In this document: positions 15,803 to 24,419 of the stretch, piece after piece | How positions within the stretch are numbered: the stretch's first letter is position 1 | Layout of the letters: each line of letters starts with the position of its first letter | Origin: an uncultured Verrucomicrobiota bacterium | GTDB taxonomy: Bacteria > Verrucomicrobiota > Kiritimatiellia > CAIVKH01 | DNA: 64,000 bases | Assembly: GCA_937872895.1 (NCBI GenBank) | Contig: CALMUP010000004.1 | Coordinates: forward strand, 1-64,000 | Direction of reading: 5' to 3' | The notes under the pieces: model-generated | Seen by the model: the letters and a program-made list of their open reading frames with translations, nothing else | The model's database searches: none | Told to the model about the DNA's origin: nothing | Position numbers and translations under genes: made by a program

Positions 15803-17781
15803 AGGCCACGCTGCCCTGCTTGCTCGTCTTCGTTTTGCTGGTTGGTGCCACGGCTCGATCGCTCCATGCCCAACAGCCGCCCGAACATGTAAATGCGTAC
15901 GTGTTCAGTGTGCGTGCGGAACAGGCCGAGGCGGACGGCCGGCTGGATGAGGCGTTGAATCTTTATGCGGAAAGCCTTCGGTTGTACCAGGAAACCGCGA
16001 CGGCTCATCCGGACTGGAATCCAACCGTTGTTCAATACCGCATCACCACGACCGCGAACCAGGTTGACCGGCTCCAGCGTGCGCGTGCAGCCGAAGCGGA
16101 GAAGCAACGCGAGGCTGAACAGGCCGCGATCCTTGCTGAACAGGAGAAGGCCGTTGCCGAAGCCCGTACCGTCTGGCTGGCCGAAAAGGCGGCCCTCGAA
16201 TCGCGCATCACCGAGCTGGATGCCGAGCGGGTCCGCCTTCAGGAAGCGGGCCGTGCCGTTGAAGCAGCCTTGAAGGAGGCACGCGGCGGCACCGAGGAAC
16301 TCGAAAAAATCATCGCGGCGCGCGAGAAGCGGATCAAGCGGCTCGAGGAGGCGCGCGATGAATTGCGCGATGAGACCAAGGGCCTTGCCGCCACGGTGGC
16401 CGAACGTGATCAAGCCATCGCCGAATTGACCGAGCGGCTTGCCACCCTCCCTCCGCCGCCGATCTCCGCGGAAGAACTGGCCATCCTCCATGAAACCGTG
16501 GCCCGGCGCGAACAGGAACTCGCCACGCTTCAGGGACGACTCGGCGACTTACAGGCGGAAGTCGATTCGTTGGCCGAAGCGGCCGTCGTGGCCGATCAAC
16601 GACGGGCCGATTCGGAAGCCGACCACGCGGCCGCCCTTCAGGCCAAGCAGGAAGCCTTCGATGTCCTGCAGGCGCAACTCGCCGCGCGCGACGAAGAGCT
16701 TGATCGTTTGCGCCGCGAGTTGGCCGCTGCTCCCGCGCCGTTGATTACCGAGGACGGATTGCGGCAGCTTGAAGCTGATCTCGTCGCGCAGTCCGCCGAA
16801 TCCGCCACCCACCTTGCCCGCCTTGCCGAAATCGAAGCGGAGCTGGCCGGATTGCGGAAGACCCTGCAGGACCGTGAACAGGCACATGTCGTTGCGATGG
16901 AAAAGGCGGAAGCCTCTGCGGCGAAGAGGCTGGCCCGCGTTGAAGAAAAACTCAAGACCGCCCGCGAGGAAGCGGATGGGTTGCGGCGCTCCCTCGATGA
17001 ACGCACCGGAACCGATGCGGAACGTTCCGCCGCGTTGACGGAGCTTTCAGCGCAACGTGTCGCCTTGGCGGATGAATTGGCCATCGCGGTATCCACCCGC
17101 GACGCGTTTTCACGGCAGGCTGAAACGCTCGCCGCCGAGCTCGGTGAAGCCCGCGATGCATTGGCCCGGCAGCCGGCCCCCTTGATCACGCCCGGGGAAC
17201 TCGCCGCCTTGCGCGATGAATTCGGCCGCCGTGAGACCGAGCTCGCCGACCTCGCCGCCCGGTTGGCGTCCTGCCAGGCTGCCGATGCCGAACGCCAAGC
17301 CTCCATCACCCAGCTCGAGACGCAACTCGCCACTGCCCGGCAGGAGCGCGATACCGCCCACGCAAACCTGACCAAGTATGCGGATTGCGCGGCCATGTAT
17401 GCACGGTTCGAAAAGGCCGAAGTGGAGAATATCATCTACCGCGATGCCATCGTCTCGCTTTCCAACCGCATCCAGAGCCTGACCGCGCAGTCCTCCGGCA
17501 TGAACACCGGTCTTGCCGTTGACGCGCGGAAGTGGGATGTCGAACGCCGGAAGCTGATGGACCAGATTGCCGCCCTCAAGGAAACGGTGGATCTGAACCA
17601 GGCCGAGATCGATAAGGTTCGCGACCTTCGCGCCACCGTCCGCTCGCTCGAGAAAGAGAACCGCAGCCTGGCCCGGCGGGCCAAGGGTCCGGACAGCGAG
17701 GCGGAAGCGGTTCTCACGCTGGAATCACGCATCGCCGAGCTTGAAGTGGAGGTCGAGTCATTGCGCCGGATCAAGCCATGA
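15799..17781 (+). CDS. Secreted long coiled-coil protein
   Basis: This 660-residue protein has a signal peptide at 1-24 (CLLVFVLLVGATARSLHA). A short helical repeat (EQAEADGRLDEALNLYAESL) resembles a single TPR. About 560 residues of near-continuous coiled coil follow, rich in Ala, Glu, Arg and Leu. Short PAPLIT-type breaks recur near residues 310 and 455 (APLITEDGLRQLEADL, APLITPGELAALRDEF) and suggest segmental duplication. No known enzymatic domain is visible. It overlaps both neighbours by 4 nt (15799-15802 and 17778-17781). A periplasmic fibrous or tethering role is inferred. Confidence 0.82.
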   Translation: MKATLPCLLVFVLLVGATARSLHAQQPPEHVNAYVFSVRAEQAEADGRLDEALNLYAESLRLYQETATAHPDWNPTVVQYRITTTANQVDRLQRARAAEAEKQREAEQAAILAEQEKAVAEARTVWLAEKAALESRITELDAERVRLQEAGRAVEAALKEARGGTEELEKIIAAREKRIKRLEEARDELRDETKGLAATVAERDQAIAELTERLATLPPPPISAEELAILHETVARREQELATLQGRLGDLQAEVDSLAEAAVVADQRRADSEADHAAALQAKQEAFDVLQAQLAARDEELDRLRRELAAAPAPLITEDGLRQLEADLVAQSAESATHLARLAEIEAELAGLRKTLQDREQAHVVAMEKAEASAAKRLARVEEKLKTAREEADGLRRSLDERTGTDAERSAALTELSAQRVALADELAIAVSTRDAFSRQAETLAAELGEARDALARQPAPLITPGELAALRDEFGRRETELADLAARLASCQAADAERQASITQLETQLATARQERDTAHANLTKYADCAAMYARFEKAEVENIIYRDAIVSLSNRIQSLTAQSSGMNTGLAVDARKWDVERRKLMDQIAALKETVDLNQAEIDKVRDLRATVRSLEKENRSLARRAKGPDSEAEAVLTLESRIAELEVEVESLRRIKP

Positions 17782-20195
17782 ATCAACCCCCGTCCCAGCA
17801 ACCGGGTAAACCAACGCAGGGCTCCGTGCCCGAAGAGGTTGTCCGGCAGTTCATGCAGGCCGCCTCGATTCCCCTGCTGGCGCTGGACGATACCGGTGCC
17901 GTCATGTTTTGTACCCGCCATGCCGCCGAAGTGCTGCTGGCCCGGCCTGCCGACCTGCAAGGGTATGACCTGCTTACCCCCCTCCGCCCCCGCGACCAAT
18001 CGGTGCTGCGTTCCCATCTGGATTCGGTCACCCGGGATCACCAGCCGGCCCGCTGCGAGTTCGAAATGGTCATGCCCGATGCATCGCGTCAGTGGGTCCG
18101 CCTGATCAGCCAGCCCGGCCCCGCCATGCCCGGTCAACCGGTGGTCTGCTGGGCGGCTGTGGAAAACCTGACCCAGATCAAGCGGATGGAAAAAACCGAG
18201 GCGTTTTTCCAGCGCGCCGCCTCCGTGCAGGGCACGGCCTCCACCCTCCGGCAGTTCACCTCCGAGATCTTTGATCTGTTGCGCATCCTCTTCGGGATCG
18301 AAAACGCCTACCTTGCCATCGCCAACGAAAAGACCGGGATGATCGAGTTCCCGGTCTTCAACGATCAGCGCGATCCCGCCCCCGTCCCGCGCAAGCCGGC
18401 GGGCGGCATGACCGATTATGTCCTCACCATGGGCCGCTTGGTCTGGTTGCACGATGCCCGCTCCGGCGACAAGGTGGCCGAACTCGGGTTCCGCATTCTC
18501 GGCACGCAGCCGTCCGACTGGATCGGAGTCCCGCTGGTGTCCCGTGGCCGGGTATTTGGCATGATCGCCATCCAGAGCTACGAGCAGGGATTTGTCTTCA
18601 GTGCCAAAGACATCGGCTTGATGCTCGGGGTGAGCCACCTCTTCGAGGTTTTTTTCGAGCGGGTGGAAATGGTCGATGGCTACCAGCGCCTGCATGCGGC
18701 GATTGAACAGGCCGCCGAAACCGTGGTGATCACCGACCCGAAAGGCGTGATCGAATACGTCAATCCGGCCTTTGAACGCATTACCGGATTCACCCGCGCC
18801 GAAGTCATCGGCAAGACGCCGCGCGTCCTGCAGAGCGGAAAACACGATCCGTCCTTCTACCGACAGATGTGGGTGACGCTGGACCAGGGACAACCGTGGC
18901 GTGGCCGTTTCACCAACCGCCGCAAGGACGGAAGCCTCTACGAGGAGGAAGCGGTCATTTCCCCGGTGAAGAATGCCGCCGGCGAACTGGTGAACTACGT
19001 GGCCGTTAAACGTGATATCACCCGCGAAAGCAATCTCGAGGAGCAGTTCTTCCTCGCCCAGAAAATGGAGGCGGCCAGCCGGTTGGTCGAGGCGATATCC
19101 CACGATTTCCGCAACCTGCTGATGGTTATCCGGCAAAATGCCGAGTTGATGCGCCAAACGGATTCGACGTCCTCGCCCTCCGAGGAACTGCAGCAAGTCC
19201 TGATGGCTGCCGAGCAGAGTGAGAACCTGATCCAACGGCTGACCTCGTTTGCCACGCAAGGCACGGCCGATATGGAACGATCGGAGGTGAATGCCCTCGT
19301 GCAACAGTTCGAGGCCACCGCCCATGCCCTGATCGGGGAAACCCACCAGTTGCGGATCGATCCCGCCCCGCGCCTCCCTCCCGTGTCCGTACACCGCGGT
19401 CAATTTGAGCAGGCCCTGGCCAATCTCGTCCTGAATGCCGCCGATGCCCAGCCCGATGGCGGCGACATCGAAGTGCGAACCCGTTCCGATATCCTGAAGC
19501 CGGTCGAGGGGGAAGTATTCGCCTTCCCGCCGGTGGCCACCGCCGATCCGTTTACCATCATCGAAGTCGCCGATACCGGTGTGGGCATTGCCCCGGCCGT
19601 CATGGCCGAGGTGTTCCGACCCGGCTACAGCACCCGTGAAGGCGCCAGCGGGCTCGGCCTTTCCGTCTGTGTCGAGATCATGCGCCGCCACAAGGGCTTT
19701 CTCTCCGTGCGGCCGAACTCCCCGCGGGGATCGGTATTTTCCCTCTATATTCCCGCGGTACGGGGAACCGCCCCCGAGCCGGTTCAGCTGGTACCCCCGG
19801 AACCGGAGCTCGCCCGCGGCCACGAGACCATCCTGCTGGCCGAGGATGAGGACGGTGCGCGCAGGGTGATCTCCCGGATGCTCCAGGACCAGGGGTATCA
19901 TGTCATCGAGGCGGAAAACGGCTCCATGGCCATCCGCTCCCTGCTGTACCACCAGGGCCCGGTAGATCTGCTGCTGACCGATCTGATGATGCCCGACTTC
20001 GATGGCCGCGCCCTGGCCGAACAGATCCGCGGCCTCCAACCGGGCATGAAGGTCGTCTATATATCCGGCTACAACGAGTCGCACCTGGAGGAGATCGGCA
20101 TGATCGCCCCCGGTGAATCCATCCCGCTGGTGAAGAAGCCGTTTCGCCGCGAGGACCTTGTACCCCTGATCCGTCGTGTCCTCGACGGTGCATAA
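17778..20195 (+). CDS. Soluble hybrid sensor histidine kinase (PAS-GAF-PAS-HisKA-HATPase-REC)
   Basis: This 805-residue signalling protein has no evident membrane helix. An N-terminal PAS domain (about 22-130) is followed by a GAF-like domain (~145-290), a second PAS/PAC (~300-420, ENAVVITDP-like core AETVVITDPKGVIEYVNPAFE) and HisKA with H442 in EAISHDFRNLL. The ATPase has N box NLVLNAADAQ, G1 VADTGVGIA and G2 GLGLSV. A C-terminal receiver carries phosphoacceptor D735 in LLLTDLMMPDFDG and conserved K in LVKKPF. It should autophosphorylate and pass phosphate to its own receiver. No DNA-binding partner lies nearby. The kinase is cytoplasmic while its operon partners are secreted. Confidence 0.93.
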   Translation: MNQPPSQQPGKPTQGSVPEEVVRQFMQAASIPLLALDDTGAVMFCTRHAAEVLLARPADLQGYDLLTPLRPRDQSVLRSHLDSVTRDHQPARCEFEMVMPDASRQWVRLISQPGPAMPGQPVVCWAAVENLTQIKRMEKTEAFFQRAASVQGTASTLRQFTSEIFDLLRILFGIENAYLAIANEKTGMIEFPVFNDQRDPAPVPRKPAGGMTDYVLTMGRLVWLHDARSGDKVAELGFRILGTQPSDWIGVPLVSRGRVFGMIAIQSYEQGFVFSAKDIGLMLGVSHLFEVFFERVEMVDGYQRLHAAIEQAAETVVITDPKGVIEYVNPAFERITGFTRAEVIGKTPRVLQSGKHDPSFYRQMWVTLDQGQPWRGRFTNRRKDGSLYEEEAVISPVKNAAGELVNYVAVKRDITRESNLEEQFFLAQKMEAASRLVEAISHDFRNLLMVIRQNAELMRQTDSTSSPSEELQQVLMAAEQSENLIQRLTSFATQGTADMERSEVNALVQQFEATAHALIGETHQLRIDPAPRLPPVSVHRGQFEQALANLVLNAADAQPDGGDIEVRTRSDILKPVEGEVFAFPPVATADPFTIIEVADTGVGIAPAVMAEVFRPGYSTREGASGLGLSVCVEIMRRHKGFLSVRPNSPRGSVFSLYIPAVRGTAPEPVQLVPPEPELARGHETILLAEDEDGARRVISRMLQDQGYHVIEAENGSMAIRSLLYHQGPVDLLLTDLMMPDFDGRALAEQIRGLQPGMKVVYISGYNESHLEEIGMIAPGESIPLVKKPFRREDLVPLIRRVLDGA

Positions 20196-20204
20196 GGAAC
20201 CGCC

Positions 20205-20624
20205 ATGAAACATCCGTCACCGACTATGTGCCGATCCCGCCTCCTGCCCGGTTGGATCCCGTGTTTCTTCCTGCTGCTGGCTACGCTGGCGTTCCTCGGG
20301 TGCAATGATAGCGGTGGCGGGGACGGCGGTGTATTATCGGGAACCTGGCGCGGTTTCACGATCAGTGCCACCAATGGTATTTCCGTGACCCGGGACCAGA
20401 TCATGAAATTGCGCCACAGCGGAACGGACAACATCACCGGAACGCAAAAAACCGGCAGCGAAAAGTCATCCCCGCTGGTGGGAACCTATTACCCCGCCTC
20501 CAGCATCATGGAAATTACCGTGGCCACCCGCGAGGGCAACCGCGATGAAGTGTGGCGGCTCGAAGAGGGTGGGGGCGTGCTGACCCAGGTGTCCGGCGGG
20601 AACGGGCAGGTATTTCGCGAATAA
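20205..20624 (+). CDS. Small predicted lipoprotein
   Basis: This 139-residue protein has a type II signal peptide ending in lipobox LAFLGC, followed by a Gly/Asp-rich linker. The mature part begins GTWRGFTISATNG and is beta-rich, like small lipocalin- or META-type domains that open with a GxW motif; no family is firmly recognised. AAGGAA lies about 6 nt before the start, 9 nt after the kinase stop, so it is the last gene of that operon. It is probably attached to the outer membrane. Confidence 0.78.
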   Translation: MKHPSPTMCRSRLLPGWIPCFFLLLATLAFLGCNDSGGGDGGVLSGTWRGFTISATNGISVTRDQIMKLRHSGTDNITGTQKTGSEKSSPLVGTYYPASSIMEITVATREGNRDEVWRLEEGGGVLTQVSGGNGQVFRE

Positions 20625-20638
20625 CCAGGCCGGGGGCG

Positions 20639-21682
20639 CTACTTGCGCGCTCCGGGTTTCAGCGTGCTCAACCGGATATCCTCCTGCAGCACGACCCGGT
20701 TTTTCTCGTCGCGGATCTGCAGCGTGATCAACGGATCCGGTTGCCATTCGATCAGGATCAGTCCGAAGTTGTTCTCGAAAAACTGCTCTCCGATCCGGTG
20801 CCGGTTCGGTTCCGGCCAGTAGCCACCACGACCCATGTTGAGCCCGCTTGAGGTCAGGTCGTAGAGTGGATACCCGATCGCCTTGTCATGGCGCGACAGC
20901 TCGGCCATGTGCCGGTCCCCGCTCAACACGATCACCCCGTTCGCCTTCGTGGCCTTGATCATCTTGAACAACCGGTTGCGTTCCAGCGGGAACAGGTCCC
21001 AGCACTCCCAGTAATGATCTTCCGGGACCACCTGGATGCTTGAGACCAGCAAGCGTACATCCGCCGGGACACGCAATTGCTGTTCAAGCCAGGTCCATTG
21101 CTCCGCCCCGAGAATCGTTGCCGCACGGTCCCGGTTACGGGTATAGCGGCCTTCGCCCTCCGCCCGCTCCGCACGCTTCACCAGCGCACTGCGAAAATAC
21201 CGGGTGTCGAGCAGGATGAACTGGAGCCGATATCCGTTGATGTCCACAACCCGCGCCACGCTGACCCCCGGATTGTTGCGGCGCGGTGATTTCTTGGGAA
21301 CCCCCCAGAAGTTCAGGAAATTTTCCCGAGATCCTTCCTTCTCGCGGAACTCCGCGCCGGAATCGTTCAACCCGAAATCATGGTCATCCCACGTCGCCAG
21401 CAACACCGAGGATTGCTTCAGTTTCTGGAATCCCGCATGCGCGGCCAGTTGCTCGTACTTCTTCCACTGCAACGCCATGTTGTACGTGTCGGAGTAAATG
21501 TTGTCGCCGCCGAAGATGAAGTAGTCCGGCTTGTGGCTGAGGATCGGGTCCCAGAAGGCCTGGGAGCGACTCTGGTGGGAACAGGAACCGAATCCGATCA
21601 CCGTGCGGGCCGGTTTCGGTGCTTGCTGTGCAGCGACGGCCACAGGCAGAAGCAGGACCAAGGCCACGCCAACATTTCGCAT
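20639..21682 (-). CDS. PhoD-like secreted metallophosphatase
   Basis: This protein of about 347 residues has a signal peptide (MRNVGVALVLLLPVAVAAQQ). The metallophosphatase fold has the metal-binding motifs GFGSCSHQ, FGGDNIYSD, WDDHDFG and SGDRHMAEL, as in PhoD phosphodiesterases/alkaline phosphatases. It probably hydrolyses phosphoesters in the periplasm or outside. An in-frame ATG at 21709 would add nine hydrophobic residues. The start at 21682 is preferred because it gives a normal signal peptide, although neither start has a clear ribosome binding site. It is convergent with the lipoprotein gene, only 14 nt away, with no clear terminator. Confidence 0.88.
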   Translation of the reverse strand: MRNVGVALVLLLPVAVAAQQAPKPARTVIGFGSCSHQSRSQAFWDPILSHKPDYFIFGGDNIYSDTYNMALQWKKYEQLAAHAGFQKLKQSSVLLATWDDHDFGLNDSGAEFREKEGSRENFLNFWGVPKKSPRRNNPGVSVARVVDINGYRLQFILLDTRYFRSALVKRAERAEGEGRYTRNRDRAATILGAEQWTWLEQQLRVPADVRLLVSSIQVVPEDHYWECWDLFPLERNRLFKMIKATKANGVIVLSGDRHMAELSRHDKAIGYPLYDLTSSGLNMGRGGYWPEPNRHRIGEQFFENNFGLILIEWQPDPLITLQIRDEKNRVVLQEDIRLSTLKPGARK

Positions 21683-21806
21683 AAGAGCAATCACGACAAG
21701 GAAATACATTCCACCATGGCTACGTATCCGTCAACGGAAAACGCCCGGCCGGGATCGTCCTTCCGGTGCTTGCCCTCGCGCAGGGCTTCGCCTACAGTCT
21801 AGGGGC

Positions 21807-22256
21807 ATGAACCATGTATGTATCGCGTTTCGCTGCCTGTGGATGTGTGCCCTCGTGGCTGCGGTGACCGGGTGTTCGACGCCGGCTTCGCGCATCAAGA
21901 AGAACCCCGAATTGTTCGCCTCGTTTCCGCCCGAGGCACAGGCACTCATCCAGCAGGGGCAGATTGACCTCGGCTTCACACCCGACATGGTGTCGATGGC
22001 CCTCGGTGAACCCAACCGCATCTACAACCGCACCACCACCGAGGGCAGCGTCGAGGTCTGGTCCTACACCAGCAAGTCCACCAGTACCGACCGCCAACGG
22101 GTCAGCGCGAACATTCGCTACCGCGATGCCGATGGCCGCTCACGCTCCACCACCGAATGGGTGTGGGTGGATGTGGCCCGCGATACGGAATACGAACGGA
22201 TCCGCGTTGAATTCAAGGACGGCAAGGTCGCGGCGATCGATACGCTGCAGCAGTAA
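21807..22256 (+). CDS. Predicted lipoprotein of unknown function
   Basis: This 149-residue protein has a lipoprotein signal peptide ending VAAVTGC (Cys at about 23). The mature region has PPEAQALIQQGQIDLGFTPDMVSMALGEPNRI, like the BamE/SmpA fold in which a 'G..P..V...LG.P' helix precedes a small beta sheet. The sheet region follows (VEVWSYTSKS, RIRVEFKDGKVAAID). A BamE-like or outer-membrane assembly role is plausible but not certain. AGGGG lies just upstream. It converges with epmA, leaving 5 nt between stops. Confidence 0.8.
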   Translation: MNHVCIAFRCLWMCALVAAVTGCSTPASRIKKNPELFASFPPEAQALIQQGQIDLGFTPDMVSMALGEPNRIYNRTTTEGSVEVWSYTSKSTSTDRQRVSANIRYRDADGRSRSTTEWVWVDVARDTEYERIRVEFKDGKVAAIDTLQQ

Positions 22257-22261
22257 CCGCG

Positions 22262-23128
22262 TCACTCCCGGAACGGGATGACCACATCAAGGCTCGTCGC
22301 CCCGGCCAGCGCCATGACCAGCCGGTCGATCCCCAGGGCAATGCCCCCGCACGGCGGCAACCCCGCCTCCAGTGCCGCCAGAAACGCCTCGTCCACCGCA
22401 TATACCGGTTTGCCCATCGCCGCGCGCGCGCGCGCGGCCTCGGCGAACCGTCGGCGCTGCTCCTCCGGATCGGTCAGCTCGCTGTACGCATTGGCGATCT
22501 CGATACCGTCCAGGTACAGTTCCCACCGCTCGGCGAGGTGCGGGGCGTCCGGCTTGCGCCGTGACAACGCCGCCGCCTCGGCCGGGTAGTCGATCAGCAC
22601 CACCGCGCGGTCGCGCGGCAAGGCCGGTTCGACCTTGTCCACCAGGTCGAGCTCGAACCGCGCCGCGTCGTATGCCTGTGACGGATCCCATCCGGCCCAG
22701 CGCAGGAAGGCCTCGCTCACCGGGATGACCTCCCACCGCCGCTCCGGCAACCCGGCCGCCGCCAGCAGGGCCTTCGTGTCGTCGAGGATGCCAAGGTAAT
22801 CGGTTCCCGTCCGGTACCATTCCAGCATGGTGAACTCCGGATGGTGCCGCTCACCGCGCTCACCGCGCCGGAAACACGGACCGATCTGGAAGATGCGCTC
22901 GAACCCGGCGGCGAGCAGCCGTTTCATGTGCAATTCGGGCGAGGTGCGCAGGAACCAGTCACCCGACGGTTCGGCATCAATGTGCGTCTCAAGGGCGGGG
23001 CAGGGCAGGCGGACCGGCGTCTCGACTTCCAAAAAATTCCGTTGGGCAAAAAAATGCCGGATGCCCGAAAGCATCCGGCTGCGCAAGTGCAAATTTTTCT
23101 CTAGAGCGGTTAGGCGTTCAGCTTCCAC
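22262..23128 (-). CDS. epmA: EF-P--(R)-beta-lysine ligase EpmA
   Basis: EpmA attaches (R)-beta-lysine to a conserved lysine of elongation factor P. This 288-residue protein is a class II lysyl-tRNA synthetase catalytic domain without the anticodon-binding domain, the hallmark of EpmA/PoxA/GenX. Class II motifs are visible: motif 2 IFQIGPCFRRGERGERHHPEFTMLEWY and motif 3 GGIALGIDRLVMALAG. It lies directly downstream of efp on the same strand (37-nt gap with heptamer repeats), supporting the substrate assignment. No epmB (lysine 2,3-aminomutase) is seen in the window. Confidence 0.94.
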   Translation of the reverse strand: MEAERLTALEKNLHLRSRMLSGIRHFFAQRNFLEVETPVRLPCPALETHIDAEPSGDWFLRTSPELHMKRLLAAGFERIFQIGPCFRRGERGERHHPEFTMLEWYRTGTDYLGILDDTKALLAAAGLPERRWEVIPVSEAFLRWAGWDPSQAYDAARFELDLVDKVEPALPRDRAVVLIDYPAEAAALSRRKPDAPHLAERWELYLDGIEIANAYSELTDPEEQRRRFAEAARARAAMGKPVYAVDEAFLAALEAGLPPCGGIALGIDRLVMALAGATSLDVVIPFRE

Positions 23129-23131
23129 CTT

Positions 23132-23160
23132 GTTTGGATGTTGACTGTTGAACGTTGCCG
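23132..23160. repeat. GTTG-headed heptamer repeat
   Basis: GTTGACT, GTTGAAC and GTTGCCG (23140-23160) are consecutive 7-mers preceded by a GTTTGGAT variant. They fill the short efp-epmA spacer and belong to the same family as the repeat at 26774-26815. Confidence 0.7.
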
Positions 23161-23165
23161 CAGGC

Positions 23166-23747
23166 TTACTTCCGGCCCGCGCTGCTCACGCGGTCGGCGT
23201 ACTTGCCGGTGCGGGTATCGACCCGGACGATGTCGCCCTGGTTGATGAAGATCGGGACCTGGATTTCGTAGCCGTTGTCCAGCGTAGCCGGCTTGGTCAC
23301 GTTGTTCGCGGTGTCGCCGCGGAAACCCGGTTCGGTCTCGATGATTTCCTTCTCGATGAAGACCGGGAGGTCGAAGTCGATCGGCTTGCCGTTGAAGAAC
23401 AGGATGTTGACGTGCATTTCCTCGATCAGGAACCACTTCTTGTCGCCGATGGCTTCCTCGGAGATTTCCACCTCCTCGTAGGTCTCCGGGTCGCTGAACA
23501 CGAAGTTCTCGCCGCTCTTGTAGGTGTACACCAGCTCGCGCGAATAGATGTCCGGCTTGCCGATCTTCTCGACTTCACGGAAGGTGCGGTCCTGGGTGCC
23601 CCCGGTGATCATGTTGCGGATACGGCACTTGTACATGGCCATGCCCTTGCCGGGCTTGACGAACTGGAACTCGGTGATTTCGAACGGGACGCCTTCCAGT
23701 TCGATCTTCAACCCCTTGCGTAAATCCGAAGCGCTGTAATCTGCCAT
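23166..23747 (-). CDS. efp: Elongation factor P
   Basis: EF-P binds ribosomes stalled at polyproline stretches and promotes peptide bond formation. The 193-residue length and three beta-barrel domains are typical. The N-terminal loop reads KPGKG with K34 as the modified lysine, agreeing with the adjacent epmA. Domain II carries EEMHVNILFFNGKPIDFDLP and domain III ends in the family signature INQGDIVRVDTRTGKYADRV. GAGAGGATC lies about 5-8 nt before the ATG, and a strong promoter lies about 40 bp upstream. Confidence 0.97.
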   Translation of the reverse strand: MADYSASDLRKGLKIELEGVPFEITEFQFVKPGKGMAMYKCRIRNMITGGTQDRTFREVEKIGKPDIYSRELVYTYKSGENFVFSDPETYEEVEISEEAIGDKKWFLIEEMHVNILFFNGKPIDFDLPVFIEKEIIETEPGFRGDTANNVTKPATLDNGYEIQVPIFINQGDIVRVDTRTGKYADRVSSAGRK

Positions 23748-23784
23748 GGTCTGATCCTCTCTACCGAAACGTTAAAGGGCCGCG

Positions 23785-23813
23785 TTTATACTGGTTAGTC
23801 CACCTTTCGCCAA
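23785..23813 (-). promoter_or_regulatory. Sigma-70 promoter of efp
   Basis: On the minus strand TTGGCG (23813-23808), a 17-bp spacer and TATAAA (23790-23785) precede efp. Confidence 0.7.
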
Positions 23814-23906
23814 GCTAATTTGCTGGCTGCATCCCTGCGGTTTGAAACGATTTTCAAAGGAATGGACCGGTCGCGCGTCGTCCTTGCTGAAGGGAACGAG
23901 TACCCC

Positions 23907-24419
23907 ATGGAACACCCGGAATGGATCGAGCGTTTGGTCGGGCAGCATGAAAAGCCGCTGTGCCGTTATGCCTACAGCCTGACCCGGTCGGTCAGCGCGG
24001 CCCAGGACGCGGTGCAGGAGACCTTCCTGCGCTTGTGCAAGGCCGATCGATCGAAGATCGAAGGGCACGAGGCCGCATGGTTGTTCCAGGTATGCCGCTC
24101 CCGCGTGATCGACATGCAACGCAAGGAGAAACCGATGAACCACCTGACCCCCGCCCAGGAGGCGGTCCTCGCCGCACCGGGGAAAAACCCCGCCGAAACG
24201 GCGATGCACCGCGATACCGAAAACCTGGTCCCGCGCCTGATGGACGGACTGCCCGACCGCCAGCGCGAGGCCATCCGCCTGAAATTCCAGCAGAACCTCA
24301 GCTACCGCGACATCGCCCGCGTGCTCGATACCTCCGAAGGCAATGTCGGATTCCTCATCCACACCGGAATCAAAACCCTGCGCGACCAGATGAAAACCCT
24401 TTCCGGAGCCGTATCATGA
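23907..24419 (+). CDS. ECF-type RNA polymerase sigma factor
   Basis: This protein of 170 residues has sigma-70 region 2 (YAYSLTRSVSAAQDAVQETFLRLC...AWLFQVCRSRVIDMQRK) and region 4 (LMDGLPDRQREAIRLKFQQNLSYRDIARVLDTSEGNVGFLIHTGIKTLR). These bind the -10 and -35 elements of target promoters. The start at 23907 follows AAGGGAAC by about 10 nt; an in-frame upstream ATG at 23862 is possible. Its stop overlaps the next start (ATGA), coupling it to a protein with an anti-sigma-like N-terminus, so that neighbour is its likely regulator. Confidence 0.92.
   Translation: MEHPEWIERLVGQHEKPLCRYAYSLTRSVSAAQDAVQETFLRLCKADRSKIEGHEAAWLFQVCRSRVIDMQRKEKPMNHLTPAQEAVLAAPGKNPAETAMHRDTENLVPRLMDGLPDRQREAIRLKFQQNLSYRDIARVLDTSEGNVGFLIHTGIKTLRDQMKTLSGAVS

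Noticed and set aside
17436-20213. 925-codon open frame antisense to the histidine kinase
   Set aside because: The sense strand encodes a complete kinase with all motifs; the antisense frame has no family features and arises from GC-rich codon bias.
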